Origin: JAXGZG01 sp040771825
GTDB taxonomy: Bacteria > Bacillota > Sulfobacillia > Fermentithermobacillales > Fermentithermobacillaceae
Direction: 5' to 3'
Length of the DNA: 64,000 nucleotides
Assembly (NCBI GenBank): GCA_040771825.1
Contig: JAXGZG010000005.1
Location: forward strand, 186,001 to 250,000
The translations under genes were made by a program, and so were the position numbers. Below, piece by piece: positions 48,960 to 57,838 of this stretch; the first letter of the stretch is position 1, and every line of letters starts with the position of its first letter. Under the pieces are notes generated by a model, which was not told where the DNA came from, made no database searches, and saw nothing but the letters and a program-made list of their open reading frames with translations.

Positions 48960-51070
48960 TAGATGTTCTCGGGCAGCGTCACTGCTTGTCTCCCGCGGTC
49001 GGACAAGCCAGGATCATAGTCGCCGGAAACTGGCTTCAGATACCTGTCAAACCAGGCCACAATATACTCTAGCCTCTCGATGCGATGTTTGGACCCGCCT
49101 GAGCGAGATAATTCGTGGTTTTCGTCGGGAAAGCGCACAAGGACAACGGTCTTTCCAAGCTTCTTGAGAGCGACGAAGAACTCCTCGGCCTGCTCCATGG
49201 GACATCTAAGGTCCTGCTCGCTGTGGATGAGCATGAGAGGAGTGTTTACATTCCTCACGTACATAAGAGGCGATCGATCCAAATAAGCCTTAGGGTTATC
49301 CCAAGGATCGCCGTCGAACTCCCACTCTCCGTTCGTGAACGCGGCATCGCTGGCGCCGAATTGGCTCATCCGGTTGCAGGTGCTCCTCTGGGCAACCGCT
49401 GCCCGGAATCGGTCGGTGTGAGTCACGACCCAGTTGGTCATGTACCCTCCGTAGCTCCCGCCAAGCACTCCCATTCTCTCGCTATCAACCCACGGCAAAG
49501 ACGCGGCGTAATCAACCGCCGCCATGACATCCTCGTAGTCGACGCCGCCCCAGTCGTGCCTGGCAGCCGTCAAGAACTCCTGACCGTACCCGGTGCTGCC
49601 TCTGGGATTGCAGAACACAACCCCGTAACCTCTGGATGCCAGAAGCTGAAACTCATGGAAGAATGCGGCTCCGTAGGCGGTGTGAGGACCGCCGTGGATC
49701 TCAAGAGCAAGAGGATATTTGACGCCCTCTTTTATCCCAACGGGCATCATGACCCAGCCGTGGACTTTGGCGCCATCTTTGCTTTCGGTTTCAAACTCCA
49801 GAGGGAGGCTGAGAGCTACGGAACCCAGAAGTTCCTCGTTTACCCTAGAAAGGCGCCTTACGGTGTATGGAGAAGACGCCGCGAGATCCAAATGCTCTCC
49901 CGTGGCCTCCAAGAACTTGCCCCAAGGAGACGAACTGGAATCACCGCCAGAAGGCGCGGGATCAAGCACGAAAATATCGCCGATGAGGGCCGGCGATTGG
50001 ACGTGAACAACAAAAGTGTCATCATCCTGAGCCTTGGTCCAACCTGACACTGTGCAGTGGCCGAAGGTTATCTGCTCAGTTGCCCCTGTGATAACGTCGG
50101 CCCTGTACAAGTGAGTCCTGCCCCGTTCTAAGGCAGTGAAGAAAAGATGCTTGCCGTCTTCTGACCAAGCGGGCGGAGTACCAGGGCTTCCTCCCATGTC
50201 CCCGGAGGCGGACTGGGCCACTCCCAGCTCCGATTCCCTGGTCAAGAATCTAACAGGTCCCCCGCTGACGGGCACCGTACACAGACCCGGCACTGTAGCA
50301 CCCTTTCGCGAGTCGTCGTGACCGTAAAACGCTATGGCCTTGCCGTCTGGCGACCACGATATCCCCCCAAGAGATACATCCGTGGCGGTAATCTTGGTCA
50401 TTGCCCCGCCCTCACACGGAACAAGATAGATGTCCCTTATTGAGGAGTACTCGTGACCTTGGAATCTGGCCGAGACAAATGCTAATGTCTTGCCGTCCGG
50501 CGACCACCTAGGTTCCCGGCAATCATAATCACCGTTGGTAATCTGGGATATCTGCCTAGTCTCGACGTCTAGAACGTGGATCTGGGCCGGTTTCTCCGGC
50601 AGAAAACCTCTTCCATTGAATTTGAAGCGGATTCTCGTTATCACCCTAACGTCGGACTTGGGCTTGGCTTTGTCTTCTATTTCTTGGGGAAGGGCCGAGA
50701 AAGCTATCTTCCGGCCGTCTGGGGACCATACAGGTTCGCCTACGCCGCCTTTTCTGGAGGTGATCTGCAAGGCCTCGCCGCCATCCGCAGGGATCACGTG
50801 CAACTGGGTCTTGTCCTCACCTCTCTCAGAAACAAAAGCCACTTTCCGGCCGTCGGGAGACCACCTTGGCGTGGTATCGCTATTGGGGCCGAAAGTGAAA
50901 GGCAAGCCATGTCCGTCTTTTGCCATATAGACCTGAACCTTGTACTTCTTGTCCCTATCCTCAGGAGACACTGTTTTGACAGTATAAAGGGCTTCTGTGC
51001 CATCAGGCGATATCTGCGGGTCAGACACCCACCGCATGTCAAGAAGATCCTTCGCAGAAAACCTTCTCAC
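48959..51070 (-). CDS. S9-family serine peptidase (acylaminoacyl-peptidase/prolyl oligopeptidase type)
   Basis: A 703-residue cytoplasmic peptidase. The first two thirds form a beta-propeller with repeated WSPDG motifs (TPRWSPDGRKVAFVS, EPVWSPDGRKIAFS and further copies). The C-terminal alpha/beta hydrolase has the nucleophile elbow GGSYGGYM, the oxyanion region HGGPHTAYG and the late Asp/His in LIHSEQDLRCP and ENHELSR. It would trim short peptides or N-acylated residues. The GTG at 51070 has AAGGAG upstream; 44 codons before it are open but overlap murJ. Confidence 0.92.
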   Translation of the reverse strand: MRRFSAKDLLDMRWVSDPQISPDGTEALYTVKTVSPEDRDKKYKVQVYMAKDGHGLPFTFGPNSDTTPRWSPDGRKVAFVSERGEDKTQLHVIPADGGEALQITSRKGGVGEPVWSPDGRKIAFSALPQEIEDKAKPKSDVRVITRIRFKFNGRGFLPEKPAQIHVLDVETRQISQITNGDYDCREPRWSPDGKTLAFVSARFQGHEYSSIRDIYLVPCEGGAMTKITATDVSLGGISWSPDGKAIAFYGHDDSRKGATVPGLCTVPVSGGPVRFLTRESELGVAQSASGDMGGSPGTPPAWSEDGKHLFFTALERGRTHLYRADVITGATEQITFGHCTVSGWTKAQDDDTFVVHVQSPALIGDIFVLDPAPSGGDSSSSPWGKFLEATGEHLDLAASSPYTVRRLSRVNEELLGSVALSLPLEFETESKDGAKVHGWVMMPVGIKEGVKYPLALEIHGGPHTAYGAAFFHEFQLLASRGYGVVFCNPRGSTGYGQEFLTAARHDWGGVDYEDVMAAVDYAASLPWVDSERMGVLGGSYGGYMTNWVVTHTDRFRAAVAQRSTCNRMSQFGASDAAFTNGEWEFDGDPWDNPKAYLDRSPLMYVRNVNTPLMLIHSEQDLRCPMEQAEEFFVALKKLGKTVVLVRFPDENHELSRSGGSKHRIERLEYIVAWFDRYLKPVSGDYDPGLSDRGRQAVTLPENI

Positions 51071-51152
51071 GTCCCCATCTCCTTTGAGACTCTGAATAGT
51101 TGCATCCCCATACCGACTTCTCGGGAGCTCCTGCGAATTCCCGCCTGTGAGG

Positions 51153-52694
51153 TTAGTCCTTTGGTTTTCTAAGAAGCCCAACAAGGGCCGACATCTCCTC
51201 ACACTTTAGAACGGTCGCTAGGATCAAATAGGAGAGCCCCGCCCCGCCTATGACTATCCCGGCGTTAGCGGCATCCCGCATGAGACTGGCAGCCTCCTTG
51301 TGAAACCCAGTTGCCTGGGATAGAAGCAAAGCCACAGCCCCCATAGTTCCGGAGGCCAGCAGGATCTTGGTCAACGAACGAAGCAGGGATCTGAGAGGCA
51401 AGGAAGACATTCTGTTAAGAGCATATAGGCCGGCAAGGGCGCCCAGAAGGTTGGCCGCAGAGTTGGCTAAGGCGAGCCCCACGTGGCCAAAAGGTTTGAT
51501 GAGGAGAAGATCCAAGACGGTGTTAAGCCCGGCGACACCTGCCGCCAGAAGCACCGGAATCCTGGTTTCGTGGCTGGAGTAAAAAGCTACGTTTATGACC
51601 TGGATAGCCGCCATTCCCACTAGAGCGGGACTGTAGGCTAGGAGCGCCGAAGCCGTAAGGCCCGTGGCCTCTTTAGTAAAAGCGCCATGCTGGAAAATGA
51701 GCCTCACCACGGGAGTTGCCAGCACCATGATCCCTAAGGCCGCCGGTATGCACACGAATTCTACGTAGCGGAGTCCCATGATGGCAGTCTCTTTGAACCC
51801 GTCTTGGTCATTCTTGGCCCACATGCCAGAAAGCGACGGATAGACGACTGTGACCACCGCCGCCACAAACAAACCTAGGGGCACCTGCCTGATGCGGTCC
51901 GCAAAACTCAGAGCCGCTATGGACCCTTCAGGAAGGCGAGACGCCAAGTTTCTGTCCACGAACAAGTAGACTTGGGCGAATAACGATCCTGCCATAAGAG
52001 GCCACGAGAGTTTGAACACCTTTCTGACACTATCGTCAATCCCAAACGAAACCTTTGGCCATCCTCCCACCTTTACCGCAGAGGGAATCTGAACGGCCAA
52101 AGCCGCAAGGTACCCCAGCACCACGGCGATCGCCAGAGATGTCACTCCGAATGTAGGCGCCAAAAGGGCTATCACGGCGAGGATCACCAAGTTCTGCAGA
52201 GAAGGCGCCAAAGCAGGTATGGCAAAATGGTCGTTTGAGTTGAGTATGGTTTTGGCAAATGACGACAAGAGCGGGATGACCATTGCAGGCAGAAACACCC
52301 TGGTCAGCATTACTGCGCTGGCGAAGGTTGAGCCCGAGAACCCCGGCGCCACGAGTCTCACCAGCCGGTTGGCTGGAAACATTGCGGCTACCGACAGGAT
52401 GAGAACCGCCACTGTAGATACCGTGATGACGGATGAGGCCACCCGTGAGGCGCCTTCTCTATCCCCCTTGGCCACGTGAGATGCAAACACAGGTAGAAAA
52501 GCGGTGGACAGGGGCCCCGACAGAAGGCCCGTTATCAACACCGGGATCATATTGGCCACAACGTAAGCATCAGTGCGGCCTGTGGCTCCGAAAAACACGG
52601 CTATCATCTGTTCCCTGGCAAACCCCAAGACTTTGGAGAGGGCGCCCAAGATCACTACAGTGACGGTAGCCTCCGCTATCCGCTTTTTCGACAA
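51153..52694 (-). CDS. murJ: Lipid II flippase MurJ
   Basis: A 513-residue MviN/MurJ protein with about fourteen spans. Typical stretches are ILGALSKVLGFAREQMIAVFFG (read in two pieces), NMIPVLITGLLSGPLSTAFLPVF and ALSFADRIRQVPLGLFVAAVVTV. It moves lipid-linked peptidoglycan precursors across the membrane. The TTG at 52694 follows GGGGGA; an extended -10 promoter lies about 35 bases upstream. S9 and DUF559 genes follow on the same strand. Confidence 0.93.
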   Translation of the reverse strand: MSKKRIAEATVTVVILGALSKVLGFAREQMIAVFFGATGRTDAYVVANMIPVLITGLLSGPLSTAFLPVFASHVAKGDREGASRVASSVITVSTVAVLILSVAAMFPANRLVRLVAPGFSGSTFASAVMLTRVFLPAMVIPLLSSFAKTILNSNDHFAIPALAPSLQNLVILAVIALLAPTFGVTSLAIAVVLGYLAALAVQIPSAVKVGGWPKVSFGIDDSVRKVFKLSWPLMAGSLFAQVYLFVDRNLASRLPEGSIAALSFADRIRQVPLGLFVAAVVTVVYPSLSGMWAKNDQDGFKETAIMGLRYVEFVCIPAALGIMVLATPVVRLIFQHGAFTKEATGLTASALLAYSPALVGMAAIQVINVAFYSSHETRIPVLLAAGVAGLNTVLDLLLIKPFGHVGLALANSAANLLGALAGLYALNRMSSLPLRSLLRSLTKILLASGTMGAVALLLSQATGFHKEAASLMRDAANAGIVIGGAGLSYLILATVLKCEEMSALVGLLRKPKD

Positions 52695-52727
52695 ACGGAT
52701 CCCCCATTCCCCAAAAACGTTCCACCC

Positions 52728-52736
52728 ATTATATCA
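52728..52736 (-). promoter_or_regulatory. Extended -10 promoter of murJ
   Basis: On the minus strand TGATATAAT combines a TGn extension with a perfect TATAAT. The -35 region is poor (GTCATT). The 256-base gap to the divergent ABC exporter genes holds no gene, only this promoter and presumably the one for the exporters. Confidence 0.5.
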
Positions 52737-52950
52737 ACTACCTACACTGAATGACGGGGTCACACTCTTGTTTGCTCCACCCGCAATATGTTACTGTATT
52801 TTTCGGCCCCTTCGATATCCCGGTGTCACTGTGGCTATACCGGACTATCTTTCTAAGGAGTTGGAGTCGTGAGCATCCACCGCTGAAACCCGCCTCACGT
52901 CCTATTGAACCCGTCTGGGTACTCGTCTTTCTCTAAAGAGGAGAATCATC

Positions 52951-54753
52951 ATGTCTAATCTACTTAGGCTGCTCAGATACCTGAAACCTCATTGGATACA
53001 CATAGGTCTTGTGATCCTGGCCATGATCGCATCTGCCTTTTTGGAGGTATCTCCGGCAATCCTGGTGCGAAGGATCGTAGATACTGCCCTAGAAGCCAAG
53101 AATGTGACTCTGGCCACCAAACTGGCTTTTGGGTTTGTAGCCATTGCCATGGGAAGAGCCGTGATCAACTACACTCAGTGGTACTTCTCGGAGCTTGTGG
53201 GTCAAAAGGTAACTTACGAAATACGGCAGTCTGTTCACGACCATCTTCAGGAACTACCGCCTTCGTACTTTTCCAGCATGGGGACGGGCCAGGTTATGTC
53301 GAGGCTCACCAGCGACGTAGAAGCCGTACAGAATTTCGTAGGCTGGGGCGCCCTTCTACTAACTCAAATGGTGATCACTATGGTAGTGGTGTCCGCTTTC
53401 CTCTTTCGGATGAATTGGCGGCTTACCTTGGCCACACTGCTCACGTTCCCCTTGATGTTCCGCATGGTCTTCTGGTTTGACCGCAACGTCCGGCCTGCCT
53501 GGAAAAGCGTTCGGGAAAGAATGGGGAAGCTCACAGAAGACCTCCAGGAGAATATCTCGGGGATCCGCGTTGTTAAAGCTTTTTCCAGAGAGCAGTACGA
53601 AGTGACCAAATTCCGCGCAAGTAATTCCGCTCACTACGAAGCCAACATGGAAAGAGCCGTAATAGAATCCAAGGCTCAGCCCGTTCTGGACTTCCTCTCA
53701 GGCATATCGCCTATCGTAGTCTTAGGTTACGGCGGACACTTGGTCCTAGGCGGCCAAATGACTGTTGGCGATGTCATGGCCTTTCACGTTCTGATCTGGA
53801 GCCTCATATGGCCCACGCGGATGCTGGGATGGCTGGTAAACCACGCGGAACAGGCCTTGGCCGCATCGCCAAGGCTGTTTGAGCTCTTGGACAGCGAACC
53901 CTCCATCAAGAACGTGCCTGATCCCATAATATTGGACCATGTCAAAGGACACATCGTGTTTCGGAACGTTAGTTTCGCTTTCCCAGGAGACTCCAAGGAA
54001 GCGCTTCAAGATATCAGCCTTGAGATTCTGCCAGGTGAGCGAGTGGCCATCGTAGGGGGAACCGGATCGGGCAAATCCACACTAGTAAACTTGTTGCCGC
54101 GATTCCTTGACCCTACATCGGGCGAGATCACCCTAGATGGCGTAGACCTCAGGAACATCGACCTCAAGTCGCTCCGAAGCCACATGGGGGTGGTCCTTCA
54201 GGACAACTTCCTTTTCTCGGCCACTGTAGGAGAAAACATAGCCTTGGGCAAAGCCGACGCACCGACAGAAGACGTGAGAAAGGCGGCCGGTCTGGCCCAG
54301 GCCATGCCCTTCATCGAAGAATTGCCCAAAGGTCTGGAGACTCCAGTAGGCGAAAGGGGTGTTGGGCTATCAGGCGGCCAGAAGCAGAGAATCGCCTTGG
54401 CTAGGGCCCTTTTGATGAATCCCGAAGTACTCATACTGGATGAGGCCACGTCCAGCGTAGATACGGAAACTGAGTATCTTATCCAAGAAGGTCTGGAGGA
54501 GGTCATGGCAGACCGGACTTGCGTGCTCATTGCCAAGAGGCTTTCCACCATTAGAGGTGCAGACAAAATAGTCATCATGGATCAGGGACGCATCGTAGAG
54601 ATAGGGACTCATCAAGAGCTGCTGTCCCAACCGGGCTTCTACAGAAACCTTTTCGAGAGCCAGTTCGCCCACGAGGACGTGCCTAGAGCATTGTCCCTGG
54701 AGCTAGCCGAAGTGCGGCGGCTTTCTGAAAACGGCCAGGCTGAAAGGGTGTGA
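52951..54753 (+). CDS. ABC exporter half-transporter A (ATPase fused to membrane domain), degenerate H-loop
   Basis: A 600-residue exporter subunit with six N-terminal membrane helices (about 1-320) and a nucleotide-binding domain. Walker A is GGTGSGKST, the Q-loop is VVLQDNFLF, the signature is LSGGQKQR and Walker B is LILDEATSSVD. The switch residue is Lys (VLIAKRLSTI) where almost all relatives have His. The ATG has AGAGGAG upstream. The next gene starts four bases after the stop and has the complementary defect, so the two form a heterodimer with one weak ATP site. The substrate is unknown; drugs, lipids or peptides are typical. Confidence 0.93.
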   Translation: MSNLLRLLRYLKPHWIHIGLVILAMIASAFLEVSPAILVRRIVDTALEAKNVTLATKLAFGFVAIAMGRAVINYTQWYFSELVGQKVTYEIRQSVHDHLQELPPSYFSSMGTGQVMSRLTSDVEAVQNFVGWGALLLTQMVITMVVVSAFLFRMNWRLTLATLLTFPLMFRMVFWFDRNVRPAWKSVRERMGKLTEDLQENISGIRVVKAFSREQYEVTKFRASNSAHYEANMERAVIESKAQPVLDFLSGISPIVVLGYGGHLVLGGQMTVGDVMAFHVLIWSLIWPTRMLGWLVNHAEQALAASPRLFELLDSEPSIKNVPDPIILDHVKGHIVFRNVSFAFPGDSKEALQDISLEILPGERVAIVGGTGSGKSTLVNLLPRFLDPTSGEITLDGVDLRNIDLKSLRSHMGVVLQDNFLFSATVGENIALGKADAPTEDVRKAAGLAQAMPFIEELPKGLETPVGERGVGLSGGQKQRIALARALLMNPEVLILDEATSSVDTETEYLIQEGLEEVMADRTCVLIAKRLSTIRGADKIVIMDQGRIVEIGTHQELLSQPGFYRNLFESQFAHEDVPRALSLELAEVRRLSENGQAERV

Positions 54754-54757
54754 TGAC

Positions 54758-56539
54758 ATGGCGGAATACGATCTGGACCTAACTGAGGACGAAGAAGAAC
54801 GTCCGTTCAATAAAGAGCACTTCTTGAGGATCCTGGGGTACGCAACCCCATACAAGAAGACCGTGGCGCTATCTGCCACCCTTACCCTGGTTGGCATCGC
54901 CATAGGCCTAGTGGAGCCCCTTCTCCTCCAGCGGGCCATTGACCATGGCATAAAAATGGCCAACCGGGAAGATCTTTACGCAGTACTCGGGATTATGCTA
55001 GGTCTCCGAGTCATCCAGTTCATGTCTCAGAGGGTGCAAATCAGAACGATCAACTACCTGGGACAGAAAGTGCTGTATGACCTGAGGCAAGAGCTCTTCG
55101 CCCACGTACAGAACCTGCCCTTTACTTTCTTTGATCGCAGGCCCGCAGGGAAAATCATATCGCGAGTCACCAACGACGTGAACCATATGGGGAATCTTGC
55201 CGCTTCCGGAGTAGTGAACGCCCTAAGTCAGTTTGTCTCGCTCATAGGCATCGTCATCATAATGCTTTTCATCCACGCCAAGATGGCCCTTTTGGCCTTT
55301 GCGACGCTTCCGTTCTTAGTTCTCATGCTGACTCGTTTCCGGTGGAACATGGAGGATGCGTGGGGCAACACAAGAAAAGCTGTGGGAGAGATCAACGCTC
55401 ACTTAAACGAGACCGTACAGGGTCTGCAAGTCATCCAGGCCTTCGGGCGAGAGGTCCCAAACAGCAGAAAGTTCTCTAAGGGAAACAGAAAATACTTCGG
55501 ATCTTACATGAAGGCCATGAGGCTAGAGCAGGTATTCTGGCAGATTACCGATGTAATAGGCGCCGTGGGCACATCCCTGGTGATTCTTTACGGCGCCAGG
55601 GAGTACGTCAGAGGTGCGTTAACCCTGGGACTTATCCTGGCCTTCATCTCGTACCTTCAGAAATTCTGGCAGCCTATCTCCACGTTTTCCAGGGTGTGGA
55701 GCCAAGTGCTGTCCGCAATGGCCTCGGCAGAACGAGTCTTTGGTATCCTGGACCTGGAAACCGAGGACACTCAACCGGAGACTGCCCTGAGCCTCCCCAG
55801 AATTTCTGGGGAAGTCACATTCGATCACGTGACTTTCGGATACCGGGCTGACGATCCGGTACTCCACGACGTCAGTTTCCAAGCTAAGCCCGGGGAGACC
55901 ATCGCTCTTGTGGGACCCACAGGAGCGGGCAAAACCACCATCATCAACCTCTTGGCTAGGTTCTACTGGCCCACAGAGGGAAGGGTTCTGGTAGACGGGC
56001 ACGACCTTCAGAATGTCAATCTCGCTTCGTACAGAAGCCAGTTAGGAATAGTGCTCCAAGACACCTTCATATTCTCGGGCACCGTCATGGAGAATCTCAA
56101 GTTCGCCAGACTCGACGCCACTATGGAAGAGGTTGAGAGAGCCGTAGAGGCTGCGAGCGCCAAAGAGTTTATCGAGAACTTGCCGGAGAAATACGACACT
56201 TTGCTTAAAGAGCGGGGCAGTAACCTGTCCACAGGCCAGAGACAGCTTCTGGCCTTCGCCAGGGCTCTTTTGGCTGACCCGAGGATTCTCATATTAGACG
56301 AAGCGACCTCAAGCATAGACCCAGAAACCGAAAGACTCATACAGAAGGCAATCAAGACGATTTTGCAGGGGAGAACATCCTTTATCATTGCCCACCGTCT
56401 CTCTACCATTAGATCTGCCGACAGGATCATGGTTATCGAGGACGGACGGATATCCGAGGAAGGCCACCACGACGCCTTGGTGAAAACCGGAGGCACTTAC
56501 GCCAAGCTATACGAAGCCCAGTTCAAGAAAGCAGTCTAG
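54758..56539 (+). CDS. ABC exporter half-transporter B, degenerate signature motif
   Basis: A 593-residue partner of the preceding gene. Six membrane helices (about 25-320); the NBD has Walker A GPTGAGKTT, Q-loop IVLQDTFIF, Walker B LILDEATSSID and the intact switch IAHRLSTI. The signature is LSTGQRQ instead of LSGGQ. Paired with subunit A this leaves one canonical site (its own Walker A/B and His with the A signature) and one degenerate site. It starts four bases after the A stop with GGTGTGATG, so the two are coupled. Confidence 0.93.
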   Translation: MAEYDLDLTEDEEERPFNKEHFLRILGYATPYKKTVALSATLTLVGIAIGLVEPLLLQRAIDHGIKMANREDLYAVLGIMLGLRVIQFMSQRVQIRTINYLGQKVLYDLRQELFAHVQNLPFTFFDRRPAGKIISRVTNDVNHMGNLAASGVVNALSQFVSLIGIVIIMLFIHAKMALLAFATLPFLVLMLTRFRWNMEDAWGNTRKAVGEINAHLNETVQGLQVIQAFGREVPNSRKFSKGNRKYFGSYMKAMRLEQVFWQITDVIGAVGTSLVILYGAREYVRGALTLGLILAFISYLQKFWQPISTFSRVWSQVLSAMASAERVFGILDLETEDTQPETALSLPRISGEVTFDHVTFGYRADDPVLHDVSFQAKPGETIALVGPTGAGKTTIINLLARFYWPTEGRVLVDGHDLQNVNLASYRSQLGIVLQDTFIFSGTVMENLKFARLDATMEEVERAVEAASAKEFIENLPEKYDTLLKERGSNLSTGQRQLLAFARALLADPRILILDEATSSIDPETERLIQKAIKTILQGRTSFIIAHRLSTIRSADRIMVIEDGRISEEGHHDALVKTGGTYAKLYEAQFKKAV

Positions 56540-56553
56540 GGAGCGGAAGGGAA

Positions 56554-56626
56554 AACCCCAGCCTATGGCGAATGAATAACGGATCGACGTGGCCATGCGG
56601 CCAGAATTCGCGGAAAAAGGCTGGGG
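56554..56626 (+). promoter_or_regulatory. Leader inverted repeat masking the MFS ribosome binding site
   Basis: CCCCAGCCT (56556-56564) is complementary to AGGCTGGGG (56618-56626), which contains the GGGG(AG) ribosome binding site of the MFS gene; flanking AAA/TTT can extend the pairing. A small hairpin (TGGCC-ATGC-GGCCA) lies within the loop. It may control translation. Confidence 0.4.
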
Positions 56627-56632
56627 AGTTTC

Positions 56633-57838
56633 TTGGAGACTTGGCGGAAGAACTTGTACGTGGTTCTGGTTCTGATGTTCGTGGGTCAGGCGTCTTTTAC
56701 TTTGGTCACCCCGTTTCTCCCTTACGTGATGAAGTCTTTGGACGTAAAGGAAAACCTGGGGCTTTGGTCAGGCATGGCATACTCCGCCTCGTTCTTGACC
56801 TGCGCTATTGTTGCGCCTATATGGGGCGCCTTGGCCGACAAGTACGGCAAGAGGCCCCAAATCCTGCGTTCGGGAATTCTCACCGCCATACTGTACGCCA
56901 CGTATCCCTTGGCCAAGACGCCTCTTCAGTTCGTGATGCTGAGGGGGCTCACGGGTCTCATGTCAGGATTCAGCCCAGCGGCTACCTCCCTTGTGGCAAC
57001 CAACACGCCGGAGCGCCACATGGGTTACGCCCTTGGCCTCCTGCAAGCGGTATCGGCCGCCGGAACGATCTCCGGGCCGCTCCTAGGCGGCATTATGGTG
57101 GACCTGACAGGCATCGCCGTAACCTTCCGGCTCTCGGCTTGCTTGCTTCTGGTGTTTACCGTGGTCCCGGTGCTTGTAATGCGCGAGGAAGTGACAGGCA
57201 GCAACGGAAGGGTCAATATCCTAGGCGACATCAGACAAGCCTTTACCAATAAGAACCTGATTATGGTGTTCTCGTGCCTATTCCTGGTTCATGCCGCTAT
57301 TCAAGTTACCCAGCCGACGTTAGTGCTCTACATCGACAGTCTGGCCGGAGGAAAGGAATCCTCGGTAGTGAGCGGGCTCATCTACTCTATCGCCGGCCTG
57401 GGCACTGTACTAGGAGCCACTGTGATAGCCCGAAGGACCTCCCGGGCTGAGAGTCAGTCACCTTCCCGACTTTTCCTTTTTGGAATCCTAGGGGCAACCG
57501 TCAGCGTATTTTTTCAAGGAATCTGGGTCGCCCTCATACCTCTGGCTTTTCTCCGCTTCACCTTTGGCGCATTCAACGGCATGCTGACGGCGTCAGGAAA
57601 CGTGCTGGTGGCGACCTCGGTGAGCAAAGACTTTAGGGGAAGAGCCTTCGGAGTCTTAAGCGGAGTGCTGCCTCTGGGCTCGTTTATTGGCCCAATGTTA
57701 GGAGGATTTGTCAGCGATCACTTCGGCATCGGCAGTTCGTTCTACGCAGCAACTGTTGTGTTCCTTACGGCTGCCGGCATCTTCTCTCTAATGACTCGCG
57801 CCGGATCGCGAGTTGGCAAAGACACCTCTGCGCTCTAG
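56633..57838 (+). CDS. MFS transporter
   Basis: A 401-residue major facilitator with twelve spans. The first half has the loop ALADKYGKRPQIL (family GxLaDrxGrrxxL), and GLLQAVSAAGTISGPLLGG is typical of drug/H+ antiporters of the Bmr/TetA group. The TTG at 56633 follows GGGGAG. The ABC exporter pair precedes it by 93 bases. The 3' end overlaps the convergent glycosyltransferase gene by 51 bases. Confidence 0.9.
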   Translation: METWRKNLYVVLVLMFVGQASFTLVTPFLPYVMKSLDVKENLGLWSGMAYSASFLTCAIVAPIWGALADKYGKRPQILRSGILTAILYATYPLAKTPLQFVMLRGLTGLMSGFSPAATSLVATNTPERHMGYALGLLQAVSAAGTISGPLLGGIMVDLTGIAVTFRLSACLLLVFTVVPVLVMREEVTGSNGRVNILGDIRQAFTNKNLIMVFSCLFLVHAAIQVTQPTLVLYIDSLAGGKESSVVSGLIYSIAGLGTVLGATVIARRTSRAESQSPSRLFLFGILGATVSVFFQGIWVALIPLAFLRFTFGAFNGMLTASGNVLVATSVSKDFRGRAFGVLSGVLPLGSFIGPMLGGFVSDHFGIGSSFYAATVVFLTAAGIFSLMTRAGSRVGKDTSAL

